DNA of 32,691 nucleotides from Rubrivivax sp. (GCA_026125665.1 JAHCKS010000063.1:1-32691), one strand, 5' to 3'. Positions 17,655-24,946 are shown, counted from the first letter of the stretch. Notes: generated from the letters alone by a model not told the origin. A program made the numbers and translations.

Positions 17655-18209
17655 TCAGGCGGCGGCCCGCGGGGCCTGCAGCCGGCGGCGCCAGGCGATA
17701 CCCACGGTGCCGATGACGCCCAGCGCCGCTCCGGCGGCCCACAGCGTGGCCGGCGGCCGTGCCGCGGCCTGCGTCTGCTCGCGTTCCTGCCGCAGGCGCC
17801 GGGCGATGTCGGCGTGCGAGACGATCTCGGCGTCGTCCGCCGTGAGCACGTACAGCCGGTTGCCGTCGGCGGGGTCGTAGCGCACGGTGGCGCGGCGGTT
17901 CAGCGCCGCGGTCACGCGCTCGGTGGCGATGGCGGCATCGATGCGCAGCTTCATCGGCGTGCCGCCGGCTTCGGTCTGCAGGTCGAGCTCGATCGCCTTG
18001 CGTGCCGGCGCACCCGGGTCCGCTGCCGGCACGGCCACCTCGCGCACGCCGGTGACGAGGCCGCCGACGACCGGCAGCTCACGCTCGCCCGGCACCCCGG
18101 GGCCCGCCGCGCCGCTGCGCAGCGTGAGCCACAGTGCCATGGCCAGCAGCACCAACCCCACCGGCAGGGCGAACCGCGCGAGGCCGAGGGCGGTGGCGAG
18201 CAGGTTCAT
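17655..18209 (-). CDS. Hypothetical two-helix membrane protein between tkt and gapA
   Basis: 184 residues, family not firmly recognised. A hydrophobic N-terminal segment (ARFALPVGLVLLAMALWLTL, ~11-30) and a C-terminal one (LWAAGAALGVIGTVGIAW, ~157-174) followed by RRR enclose a ~120-residue soluble part. That part contains VPVVGG-like strands, KAIELDLQTEAGGTPMKLRID and RRATVRYDPADGNRLYVLTAD. The VRYDP.D motif is reminiscent of DUF3592-type proteins, a weak resemblance only. It lies 68 bases after tkt and 69 bases before gapA, same strand. Operon membership is likely, but no role in sugar metabolism is implied by the sequence. Confidence 0.7.
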   Translation of the reverse strand: MNLLATALGLARFALPVGLVLLAMALWLTLRSGAAGPGVPGERELPVVGGLVTGVREVAVPAADPGAPARKAIELDLQTEAGGTPMKLRIDAAIATERVTAALNRRATVRYDPADGNRLYVLTADDAEIVSHADIARRLRQEREQTQAAARPPATLWAAGAALGVIGTVGIAWRRRLQAPRAAA

Positions 18210-18277
18210 GGCGAAGGGGGCGGCAAGCCGTGTGGCAGCTCGAACGGCAGGGCGGGGCAGCAGTGTCGCGGCCCCCG

Positions 18278-20335
18278 TCAGCGCCCGAGCACCGTGCGCA
18301 CCACGGCCGTGACGTTCTCCGCGGTGAGGTGGAAGAACTTGAACAGCGCCCCGCCCGGCGCGCTCTCGCCATAGCGGTCGATGCCCACCACCGCGGCGCA
18401 GCCGTACTTCCACCACAGATCCGTGACGCCGGCCTCCACGGCGATGCGCGGCACGCCTTCGGGCAACACGCGCCGCTTGTAGTCCTCCCGCTGGCGGTCG
18501 AAGGTGGTGCTGCTGGGCATGCTCACCACGCGCACGGCGACGCCGTGCTGCTGCGCCAGCGCCGCCTGCGCGTGCAGCGCGAGCTGCACTTCGCTGCCGC
18601 TGGCGACGATCACCGCGTCGGGCCGCGAGGCCTCCAGGCCCACTTCCGACGGCTCGGCCAGCACGTAGGCGCCCTTGCCGATCTCGTGCAGCGCCGGCTT
18701 CGGCAGGTGCGGCACGCCCTGGCGCGTGAGCAGCAGCGCCGTCGGGCGCGTCGCGTTGCCGAGCGCGGTGGTCCACGCCACCATCGTCTCGGTGCCGTCG
18801 GCGGGGCGCCAGACGTCGAGGTTCGGGATGAGGCGCAGGCTGGCCGCGTGCTCGACGCTCTGGTGCGTCGGGCCGTCCTCCCCGAGGCCGATCGAGTCGT
18901 GCGTGAAGACGTGCACGACGCGCCGCTTCATCAGCGCGGCCATGCGGATGGCGTTGCGGCTGTAGTCGCTGAAGGTGAGGAAGGTGCCGCCGTAGGGGAT
19001 GAAGCCGCCGTGCAGCGCGATGCCGTTCATCACCGCGGCCATGCCGAACTCGCGCACGCCGTAGTTGATGTGCCGCCCGCCGTTGCCGCGCCCGGCGAGG
19101 TCGAAGCGCAGCGGCGGCGTCGAGCTCGTGTTGGTGAGGTTGCTGCCGGTCAGGTCGGCGCTGCCGCCGAGCAGCTCGGGGGCGAGCTTGGTCAGCACCT
19201 CGAGCGCGTTCTGGCTCGCCTTGCGCGTGGCCACGGCTTCACTCCTGGCCTGGATGGCCTGGATCGCCTCGGCCGTGGTGCGCACGAACTCGGCCGGCAG
19301 CTCGCCGGCCATGCGGCGCTGAAACTCGGCGGCGGGCGCGGGGAACGCCGCCCGGTAGGCCTCGAAGCGCTCGGCCCAGCGCGCCTGGCGCTCGGCGCCG
19401 CGCGCGCGGGCGTCCCAGGCCTCGTAGGCCGCCTCGGGCACGACGAAGGGCTCGTGCGGCCAGCCGAGCGCGGCGCGCGTGAGCTTCACCTCGTCGGCGC
19501 CGAGCGGCTCGCCGTGCGCCTTGGCGGTGCCGGCGCGGTTGGGTGCGCCGTGGCCGATGCGCGTCTTGCAGATGACCAGGCTCGGGCGCAGCGGCTCCAG
19601 CCGCGCCTGCGCCAGTGCCGCATCCACCGCGTCGGCATCGTGGCCGTCGACCGGGCCGACGACGTGCCAGCCGTAGCCGGCGAAGCGCTGCGCCACGTCG
19701 TCCACGTACCAGGGGCCGACGGCGCCGTCGATGCTGATGCCGTTGTCGTCGTACAGCGCGACGAGCTTGTTCAGCTTCCACGCCGCGGCCAGCGCCGCCG
19801 CCTCGTGGCTGACGCCTTCCATGAGGCAGCCGTCGCCGACGCACACCCAGGTGTGATGGTCGACGATCGCGTGGCCGTCGCGGTTGAACTCGGCGGCGAG
19901 CAGCTTCTCGGCCAGCGCCATGCCCACGGCGTTGGCGAAGCCCTGCCCGAGCGGGCCGGTGGTCGTCTCGACGCCGGGGGTCACATCGACCTCGGGGTGG
20001 CCGGGCGTCTTGCTGTGCAGCTGGCGGAAGTTGCGCAGCTCGCTCATCGCCAGGTCGTAGCCGGTGAGGTGCAGCAGCGCGTACAGCAGCATCGAGCCGT
20101 GCCCGTTGCTGAGCACGAAGCGGTCGCGGTCGGCCCAGTGCGGATCGACCGGGTTGTGCTTCAGGTGCCGGCCCCACAGCGCCACGGCCATCTCGGCCAT
20201 GCCCATCGGCGCGCCGGGGTGCCCGGAGTTGGCCTGCTGCACGGCGTCCATCGCCAGCGCGCGGATGGTGTTGGCCATCAGGCGCACGTCTTGTCCGGCG
20301 GCCGGGCGGGAGGTTGCTGCTGGGGCGATGGCCAT
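18278..20335 (-). CDS. tkt: Transketolase
   Basis: Thiamine-diphosphate enzyme transferring two-carbon units between sugar phosphates in the pentose phosphate and Calvin cycles; 685 residues, homodimer in the family. N-terminal NSGHPGAPMGMAE (H39) and SNGHGSMLLYALLH (H79). TPP/Mg-binding GDGCLMEGVSHEA (GDG ~167-169) with the downstream Asn in DDNGIS (~198). The Pyr domain contains NYGVREFGMAAVMNG, whose Glu activates the cofactor. The signature GEDGPTHQSVEH and a normal C-terminal domain ending FKFFHLTAENV follow. The start at 20335 gives a short non-conserved leader before the conserved LMANTIRALAMDAVQQANSG; no Shine-Dalgarno is evident. It is first of a tkt / membrane protein / gapA series. 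Confidence 0.97.
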   Translation of the reverse strand: MAIAPAATSRPAAGQDVRLMANTIRALAMDAVQQANSGHPGAPMGMAEMAVALWGRHLKHNPVDPHWADRDRFVLSNGHGSMLLYALLHLTGYDLAMSELRNFRQLHSKTPGHPEVDVTPGVETTTGPLGQGFANAVGMALAEKLLAAEFNRDGHAIVDHHTWVCVGDGCLMEGVSHEAAALAAAWKLNKLVALYDDNGISIDGAVGPWYVDDVAQRFAGYGWHVVGPVDGHDADAVDAALAQARLEPLRPSLVICKTRIGHGAPNRAGTAKAHGEPLGADEVKLTRAALGWPHEPFVVPEAAYEAWDARARGAERQARWAERFEAYRAAFPAPAAEFQRRMAGELPAEFVRTTAEAIQAIQARSEAVATRKASQNALEVLTKLAPELLGGSADLTGSNLTNTSSTPPLRFDLAGRGNGGRHINYGVREFGMAAVMNGIALHGGFIPYGGTFLTFSDYSRNAIRMAALMKRRVVHVFTHDSIGLGEDGPTHQSVEHAASLRLIPNLDVWRPADGTETMVAWTTALGNATRPTALLLTRQGVPHLPKPALHEIGKGAYVLAEPSEVGLEASRPDAVIVASGSEVQLALHAQAALAQQHGVAVRVVSMPSSTTFDRQREDYKRRVLPEGVPRIAVEAGVTDLWWKYGCAAVVGIDRYGESAPGGALFKFFHLTAENVTAVVRTVLGR

Positions 20336-20363
20336 GGCTTGGGATCGGTGAAGGGCGTGGCGT

Positions 20364-20372
20364 GGGGGGGGG
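20364..20372. repeat. G9 homopolymer upstream of tkt
   Basis: Nine consecutive G residues, C on the coding strand of tkt, lie 29-37 bases before its start codon in the 239-base divergent spacer with speD. They are a potential slippage site in the leader or promoter. The remainder of the spacer (20373-20562) shows nothing recognisable. Confidence 0.6.
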
Positions 20373-20562
20373 AGTGAACGCGTGGTTCGAGGCAGCGCGC
20401 CGCTGCGGCGGCGCCTGCCCGCGCACCAGGGCGCCGCGGCGTCCGGTCGCGACGGCCGGCATGTGCGAGCCAAGGGAGCGGAAGGCCGGAAATTCTAGGC
20501 GGGCAGGCCCCGAGCACCCGCGCCGGCCGGTGCCGCGGGCCGCCACCGCTGGGGCGGCTCCG

Positions 20563-20568
20563 TATGAT
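20563..20568 (+). promoter_or_regulatory. Candidate -10 for a leaderless speD transcript
   Basis: TATGAT (5/6 match to TATAAT) is followed by six bases (CGGCCG) and the speD ATG, placing a normal transcription start on the A of the start codon. No Shine-Dalgarno is present. A -35 match is lacking, which lowers confidence. Confidence 0.4.
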
Positions 20569-20574
20569 CGGCCG

Positions 20575-20952
20575 ATGCACGGCGTGCACCTCACGGCCGA
20601 ACTGCACGACTGCGCTGCCGGACCGCTGCTGGCCGATCCGCAAGCGCTGCGTGTGCTGTGCCTGCGCGTGGTGGCCGAAGCCGGCCTCACGCCGGTGGGC
20701 GACCTGTTCCATCCCTTCGGGCCGGCGCAGGGTGTCACCGGCGTCGTGCTGCTCGCCGAGTCGCATCTGGCGCTGCACACCTGGCCCGAGCTTGCCGCGG
20801 TGACGCTCGACGTCTACGTGTGCAACCTGCACGCCGACAACAGCCGCCGCGCCGAATGCGTGGTCGACGCCCTCGAGGCGGCCTTCGCACCGCGCCGGCG
20901 GCAGCGGCAGCGGCTGCAGCGCGGGCAGCTCGAGGCGGCCGCCCGGGCCTGA
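20575..20952 (+). CDS. speD: S-adenosylmethionine decarboxylase proenzyme (prokaryotic SpeD/SpeH type)
   Basis: Produces decarboxylated SAM, the aminopropyl donor for spermidine synthesis. The 125-residue proenzyme matches the short class found in Bacillus, archaea and many betaproteobacteria. It is expected to self-cleave before S63 in AESHLALHTWPE, the serine becoming the pyruvoyl cofactor. H68 and C83 (YVCNLHADN) correspond to the processing and catalytic residues. The N-terminal GVHLTAELHDC is also typical. The C-terminus is extended by a basic Arg/Gln-rich tail (RRRQRQRLQRGQ). No spermidine synthase gene is adjacent. The start at 20575 has a -10-like element exactly six bases before it and no ribosome binding site. 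Confidence 0.94.
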   Translation: MHGVHLTAELHDCAAGPLLADPQALRVLCLRVVAEAGLTPVGDLFHPFGPAQGVTGVVLLAESHLALHTWPELAAVTLDVYVCNLHADNSRRAECVVDALEAAFAPRRRQRQRLQRGQLEAAARA

Positions 20953-21036
20953 CCGGCCGTGCCGCGGCGCACGCGGACCGCGGCCGTGAAAGGCCACGCG
21001 GAGGGCCCGCGCCGGCCGGCCGCCGCGCCATGGGCG

Positions 21037-21050
21037 TTGACCTGCGACAA
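21037..21050. promoter_or_regulatory. Imperfect FNR/DNR-type site upstream of the hemerythrin gene
   Basis: TTGACCTGCGACAA fits TTGAC-N4-GTCAA with one mismatch in the right half, and is the same variant class as the perfect site at 4464-4479. It lies about 76 bases before the hemerythrin start at 21126. No convincing -10 is seen at the matching distance. Confidence 0.3.
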
Positions 21051-21125
21051 GCCCGCTGCCGGCCCGGCCTGCGAAGCTTCGAGACCATGCGTCGGCGACC
21101 CGCCGGCCGAACCGGAGCAGCGCCC

Positions 21126-21737
21126 ATGCGCAACGCCGCCCTCGACGTCATCCGCGACGAACACCAGGCCCTCGCGGCGATGCTGCGTTCGCTGAAGCTG
21201 CTGCTGGCCCAGGCGCGGCGCGAGAACACCTTGCCCGACTTCGCCGTGCTGCGCGCGATGCTCCTCTACGTCGACGAGTTCCCGGAGCGGCTGCACCACA
21301 CGAAGGAGAGCGAGCTGCTGTTCCCGCGCCTGCTGTCCCGCGCGCCGGAGCTGGCGACGACGCTGGCGCGCCTGGACAACGACCACGCACGCGGCGAGGC
21401 GGCGATCCGCGACGTCGAGCATGCGCTGCTGGCCTTCGAGGTGATGGGCGAGCCGCGCCGCGCCGCCTTCGAGCAGGCGGTCGACCGCTATGTCGCGGCG
21501 TACCTGGAGCACATGGCCGTCGAGGAGAGCGAGATCCTGCCGGCGGCGCAGCGCCTGCTCACGGCGCAGGACTGGATGGAGCTCGACGCCGCCTTCGCCG
21601 CCAATCGCGACCCGCTGACCGGGCACGAGCCGGCCGACGAGTACCGCGAGCTGTTCCACACCATCGTGCACGACGCGCCGACGCCGATCGGCCTGGGGGG
21701 CGGCGCGGGCGCGAGCGCCGGGCGCGCCAGGCGCTGA
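21126..21737 (+). CDS. Hemerythrin-like HHE-domain protein
   Basis: 203-residue cytoplasmic helical protein with a hemerythrin/HHE cation-binding domain. Candidate di-iron ligands occur in the expected spacing: H13 in RDEHQAL, H57/H58 and E61 in RLHHTKESELLF, H87 in DNDHARGE, H129 and E133 in EHMAVEESEILP. Family roles include O2 or NO sensing/binding and iron handling; which applies here cannot be read. The C-terminus ends with a flexible Gly/Ala/Arg tail. A GGAG lies about ten bases before the ATG at 21126, and the upstream 173-base region carries an imperfect FNR-type site, which would suit a response to low oxygen or NO. Confidence 0.9.
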   Translation: MRNAALDVIRDEHQALAAMLRSLKLLLAQARRENTLPDFAVLRAMLLYVDEFPERLHHTKESELLFPRLLSRAPELATTLARLDNDHARGEAAIRDVEHALLAFEVMGEPRRAAFEQAVDRYVAAYLEHMAVEESEILPAAQRLLTAQDWMELDAAFAANRDPLTGHEPADEYRELFHTIVHDAPTPIGLGGGAGASAGRARR

Positions 21738-21754
21738 CTGCCGCTGCGGCGCGT

Positions 21755-21826
21755 CCCGGCGCGCCGTGATCGTGGGACGCCCACCGGTTCTTCGCCAACG
21801 CCAGGCGCGGTCACGGGCCTGGGATG
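21755..21826. repeat. Long direct repeat, copy 1
   Basis: This 72-nt unit begins CCCGGCGCGCCGTGATCGTG and ends GCGCGGTCACGGGCCTGGGATG. It shares both ends exactly with 21995-22065 while the middle diverges. A degenerate match to the REP-like hairpin may follow at about 21828-21860. It lies in the 416-base gene-free stretch 21738-22153. Confidence 0.8.
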
Positions 21827-21886
21827 CCCTTGAGAAGCTGAACCTTGCTTCATGCGCAATCGCGGCGCGCAAGTCCGAGGCCGCGG

Positions 21887-21984
21887 GGGGCCGCTCAGGG
21901 CTTGGCACCCGAACACACGACGCACCGCCGGTGGCGCTCCAAGGTCGGCGGCCGCGCCTCGGGTGCCAAGCCCTGAGCGGCCCC
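21887..21984. repeat. Large inverted repeat with 26-bp perfect arms
   Basis: Arms 21887-21912 (GGGGCCGCTCAGGGCTTGGC then ACCCGA) and 21959-21984 are exactly complementary. The loop is 46 nt and holds a small CACCGCCGGTG palindrome. It is placed between the two long direct repeats. No T-run follows. The stem length is similar to repeat copy B at 2470-2584 but the sequence is unrelated. Confidence 0.85.
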
Positions 21985-21994
21985 ACGGCATCGG

Positions 21995-22065
21995 CCCGGC
22001 GCGCCGTGATCGTGGGGTACGCGCAGCCTCTTCGCGAACGCGGGCGCGGTCACGGGCCTGGGATG
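21995..22065. repeat. Long direct repeat, copy 2
   Basis: This 71-nt second copy of the unit at 21755-21826 is same-orientation, with identical first ~22 and last ~20 bases and a diverged centre containing CTCTTCGCGAACGC. It is followed five bases later by the REP-like hairpin at 22070. Confidence 0.8.
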
Positions 22066-22069
22066 CTGT

Positions 22070-22099
22070 CAAGTTGATCCGGCTTTGCCGGGCAACTTG
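22070..22099. repeat. Short palindromic REP-like repeat, copy 2 (reversed)
   Basis: CAAGTTG and CAACTTG arms (perfect complement) enclose GATCCGGCTTTGCCGGGC, the reverse complement of the 18-nt core at 4054-4071. The 30-nt element differs from copy 1 at one base. It precedes the end of the convergent DUF2269 gene by 54 bases. Confidence 0.85.
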
Positions 22100-22153
22100 A
22101 ACCCCCGCTCGGGCGGGCGGGCCGGGGTTGGCCCGGCCCGACCCTGAGGGCGC

Positions 22154-22624
22154 TCAGAAGGGCTTGGCCACCATCAGCCAGAACACGACGACCAGGCTGG
22201 TGAAGGCGGGGATGCCGAGCAGGACCCACGCGCGCTCGTAGCGCCAGTACAGGCCGGGGATCTCCGGGTCGTCGGGGTCGAGCGCCGCCAGCCGGTGCAT
22301 GCGCCACTGCAGCCACAACACCGGCAGCCAGCAGGCGCCGGCCAGCGCGAACAGCAGCACCGAGAGGCCGAGCCAGTTCGGCGGCGCGAAACGCCACTCT
22401 GCGCCGGCCATCCACATGAGGCCGAGGCCCGACAACGGCTGCACGACGACCGACGGCGTGGTGAAGTACAGATCGGCCTTGATCACGTGCCGCGTCACGA
22501 CGGCCATCGCCCGCCGGTCGCCGCTGCGGTTCACCATCCACATGAAGAACGCGGTGCCGATGCCGGTGCCGAACAGGATACTCGACGAGACGACGTGCAG
22601 CGTCTTCAGCGCGAGGTAGCTCAT
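22154..22624 (-). CDS. DUF2269-family integral membrane protein
   Basis: 156 residues with four hydrophobic segments: YLALKTLHVVSSSILFGTG (~3-21), the region around TTPSVVVQPLSGLGLMWMAG, LGLSVLLFALAGACWLPVLW, and ERAWVLLGIPAFTSLVVVFW near the end. The histidine in LKTLHVVSS, the FTTPSVVVQPLSG block and the ACWLPVLWLQWRM stretch match DUF2269. The function is unknown. Its ATG overlaps the stop of the upstream SDR/membrane gene by four bases (ATGA), so the two are translationally coupled and probably work together. Confidence 0.85.
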   Translation of the reverse strand: MSYLALKTLHVVSSSILFGTGIGTAFFMWMVNRSGDRRAMAVVTRHVIKADLYFTTPSVVVQPLSGLGLMWMAGAEWRFAPPNWLGLSVLLFALAGACWLPVLWLQWRMHRLAALDPDDPEIPGLYWRYERAWVLLGIPAFTSLVVVFWLMVAKPF

Positions 22625-23862
22625 CCCCGCCCCCTGCGTCCCTCGTGCATGGCCAGGAACAGCAGCGTGGCGAGCACGGCGAGGTTCTTGGTCAACGGTC
22701 CGAGCGGGTGGCTCCATGTCCAAGGCAAGGCCAGCGCCAGGCCGGCCGAGTAGGCCACCGTCAGCCAGAACTGCGCCAGCCACAGGCGCCGCCGTGGCCA
22801 GGCGAGCGCGGCGACGCCCATCGCCACGTCGAGCAGGCACGATGCACCCAGCCAGAACGGCGTGCCAAGCGCCGGCCAGAGGCTGGCGAGCCACTGCAAC
22901 GTCTCGCCGTGCGGCCAGGCGAACCAGGTGACCAGGGCCGTCCACAGCCACAGGAACGCGATGCCCGCACGTGCGAACGCATAGAGCTGCATCTCGCGCA
23001 CCGCGTGCCGCTCGGCCGGCGTGGCGAAGCGTTCGTACGGCAGTGCGGCGGGGTTCGCGTGCTCGCTGCGGGTCCCCGATTGCAGCAGCACCCAGGTCTG
23101 CCGATTGACGAAGCGCGCGCCGACGAGCTCGCCGGCGCCGAACAGCACGCGGGCCCACGCCGGCGGCAGGTGCAGTTTCAGCGGCGGCCCGAGGCCCATT
23201 CCCGCACGCAGGGCTTCGAGGTACTCGGCGACGGTCACGGCGTGGGCGCCCGCACATTCCACGCTGCGCGGCGGGTCGGCCGCGCGCAGCGCCGCCAGCA
23301 CCGCAGTCGCCACCTCGCGCACGTGCACCGGCTGCAGGTTGCGCGCAAAACCGAAGTCCACGTGCACCGGCAGCGCCGCCAGAGCCAGGAAGAAGCGCGT
23401 GCTGGCGCCCTCGGGGCCGAACACCAGCGAAGGCTGGACGACGACCCCCGACGGGGCCTGCCCGAGCAGGTGCTGCTCCGCCCGTGCCTTCGTGGCCACG
23501 TAGGGCAGCGGCGAGTCGGTCCGGAAACCCAGCGCCGACACGTGCACGATGCGCAGCCCGAGCCGGCCGCAGGCGCCGAACAGGGCCACGGGCACGGTGG
23601 TGTGCACGCGCTCGAAGTCCTCGGCAGAGCCGGACCAGATGCCCACGCAGTTGACCACCGCGTCGACACGGTGCTCGCGCAGGACGGCGACCCAGGCTTC
23701 CGCGGTGGTCAGCGCCTCGTAGTCGACCCGCAGGTGGCCGGGCCGATCCCGGTGCGACGCCGCGAGCATGTCGAGCGAGCCGGCGTCGTGTGCGGCGCGC
23801 AGGATCTCGCGGCCGATCATTCCGCTGGCACCGAGCAGCAGGACCCGTCTTCTCTCAGCCAT
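22621..23862 (-). CDS. NAD(P)-dependent epimerase/SDR fused to a C-terminal DoxX-like membrane domain
   Basis: 413 residues. Residues 1 to ~290 form an atypical/extended SDR domain: GASGMIGREI (G11-x2-G14-x2-G17) binds the dinucleotide, VNCVGIWSG follows the central strand, and PYVATKARAEQHLL holds the YxxxK catalytic pair. FGPEG and QPVHVREVA resemble NmrA/epimerase substrate-side motifs. Residues ~305-405 form four hydrophobic helices (FLWLWTALVTWFAW, FWLGASCLLDVAMGVAAL, FWLTVAYSAGLALALP, NLAVLATLLFLAM) like DoxX proteins (DoxX_2/DoxX_3). This fusion, followed by DUF2269, is a known proteobacterial arrangement of unknown function. Overlap of ATGA with the next gene suggests coupling. A TACACT hexamer ~36 bases upstream could be a -10. 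Confidence 0.87.
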   Translation of the reverse strand: MAERRRVLLLGASGMIGREILRAAHDAGSLDMLAASHRDRPGHLRVDYEALTTAEAWVAVLREHRVDAVVNCVGIWSGSAEDFERVHTTVPVALFGACGRLGLRIVHVSALGFRTDSPLPYVATKARAEQHLLGQAPSGVVVQPSLVFGPEGASTRFFLALAALPVHVDFGFARNLQPVHVREVATAVLAALRAADPPRSVECAGAHAVTVAEYLEALRAGMGLGPPLKLHLPPAWARVLFGAGELVGARFVNRQTWVLLQSGTRSEHANPAALPYERFATPAERHAVREMQLYAFARAGIAFLWLWTALVTWFAWPHGETLQWLASLWPALGTPFWLGASCLLDVAMGVAALAWPRRRLWLAQFWLTVAYSAGLALALPWTWSHPLGPLTKNLAVLATLLFLAMHEGRRGRG

Positions 23863-23921
23863 GCGTGCTTCCAGGGCCGAACGCGGGCGCAGTGTATGCA
23901 GCCTCGGCGGGGCAGAAGGCC

Positions 23922-23946
23922 GAACGCCCGGGCGGCCCGGGCGTTC
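23922..23946 (-). terminator. Strong hairpin after flgN
   Basis: GAACGCCCGGG and CCCGGGCGTTC form a perfect 11-bp stem with a three-base loop, 51 bases downstream of the flgN stop and 60 bases upstream of the next minus-strand gene. No long T-run follows (GGCCTTCTGCC), so termination may be partial. Confidence 0.5.
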
Positions 23947-23996
23947 TGGCGGAAGAGGAGGCAAGTGAGACGGCGGCGGCCTGCGCCTTGCCAGCC

Positions 23997-24392
23997 TCAG
24001 GCCCAGGCCGAGCCGCTGGCGCCGGCGCGCTCGGAGTAGCCTGCGGCCGAGTAGGTGCCGGCAGCCGGCACCGGCGCGGGCAGCAGCACCTCGATGGCCC
24101 GGTCCACCGAGGCGGTGGCGCGGGCCAGCGCTTCGCGATGGGCGGCCACGCGGCCCACGGCGTAGGCGAGCTGGCGGCGCAGGGCCGGCGTCAGCACGCC
24201 AGGCTGGCGAAGTGTCGGGCCGGCGGATTCCAGCGCGGCCACGAGTTGGTCGGCCGCGGCCTGCAACGCCTGCGCGTCGCGCCCTTGCAGGGCCTGGCCG
24301 AGGGCCGTGAGCTGCTCGTCGAGCAGAGAGAGCGTGCGAGCCAGCGGTGCGCCGGCGTCCTGGACCGTCACGGCACCGGAGGTTGCGCTCAT
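23997..24392 (-). CDS. flgN: FlgN-like flagellar export chaperone
   Basis: 131-residue helical protein, assigned to FlgN by size, composition and position directly after flgM. The family binds hook-associated proteins FlgK and FlgL and brings them to the export apparatus. The sequence shows heptad-like helices LARTLSLLDEQLTALGQALQ (~17-36), DAQALQAAADQLVAALESA and RRQLAYAVGRVAAHREALARA. The C-terminal ~25 residues are Ala/Gly/Ser-rich, fitting the flexible tail. Sequence conservation in this family is low, so position is the main evidence. It begins 13 bases after flgM and is followed by a hairpin. Confidence 0.82.
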   Translation of the reverse strand: MSATSGAVTVQDAGAPLARTLSLLDEQLTALGQALQGRDAQALQAAADQLVAALESAGPTLRQPGVLTPALRRQLAYAVGRVAAHREALARATASVDRAIEVLLPAPVPAAGTYSAAGYSERAGASGSAWA

Positions 24393-24405
24393 GCCTCGGG
24401 CCCGC

Positions 24406-24708
24406 TCAGCTGATCTTGCGGCCGAGCAGTTCCTCGGCGTTGACGATGAGCTTCTCGGCGATGGCCTCGGCGTTGATCTGGTACCTGCCCTCGCGGATGG
24501 CGGTGGCGATGCGATCGACCTTGGCGGCGTCGAACGCGGGGTCTTCGGCGACCTTGGCCAGCAGCGACGCGGCGGGCGAGATCGCCACCTGCGCGCTGGG
24601 CTCGGCCGCGGGCTCGCCCGTCTTGGCGCTGCCGTTGGCGGCGGGCCCCTTGCGCTCGGCGGGCTGGGCCGCCGTCACGGGCTTGGAATCGAACGAACCG
24701 ATCTTCAT
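24406..24708 (-). CDS. flgM: Anti-sigma-28 factor FlgM
   Basis: 100 residues. It binds FliA (sigma-28) until the hook is complete, then is exported, freeing sigma-28 for late flagellar genes. The N-terminal MKIGSFDSKPV is the usual start. A disordered Ala/Gly/Pro/Lys linker spans ~12-45. The C-terminal sigma-binding helices include SPAASLLAKVAEDPAFDAAK and DRIATAIREGRYQINAEAIAEKL (~62-85), the core FlgM signature, followed by LIVNAEELLG. AGGAG precedes the ATG by seven bases. A sigma-28 promoter lies 61-88 bases upstream, giving autoregulation as in other flagellar systems. Confidence 0.95.
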   Translation of the reverse strand: MKIGSFDSKPVTAAQPAERKGPAANGSAKTGEPAAEPSAQVAISPAASLLAKVAEDPAFDAAKVDRIATAIREGRYQINAEAIAEKLIVNAEELLGRKIS

Positions 24709-24768
24709 GGTGAACTCCTGTCCGGAGCCGGTCCCTTGGCGGGGCCGACTCCCACTGGCATGTACGCG

Positions 24769-24796
24769 CTATCGGCAACCCCGGCGCCGGACTTGA
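24769..24796 (-). promoter_or_regulatory. Sigma-28 (FliA) promoter of flgMN
   Basis: Read on the minus strand: -35 TCAAGTCC, a 12-nt spacer, and -10 GCCGATAG. This agrees closely with the FliA consensus (TAAAGTTT / GCCGATAA, with TCAAG the common -35 start in betaproteobacteria). Transcription would start near 24762, leaving a leader of about 54 nt before flgM. The rest of 24709-24946 holds no gene. Confidence 0.75.
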
Positions 24797-24946
24797 GGGC
24801 GGTCACGGAAAGAATTCTCCGCCACCCCCCTTGTTCACGGGCCGGCGGGGCCACCCCGCAGACAGGGGAATCGGCAACTTTCCCGCCGGCGCGAGAGCGG
24901 AACGGTTGCCAGGCGTTGCGCGCCGGCCTCGGAGGCTGTTGCCGCG

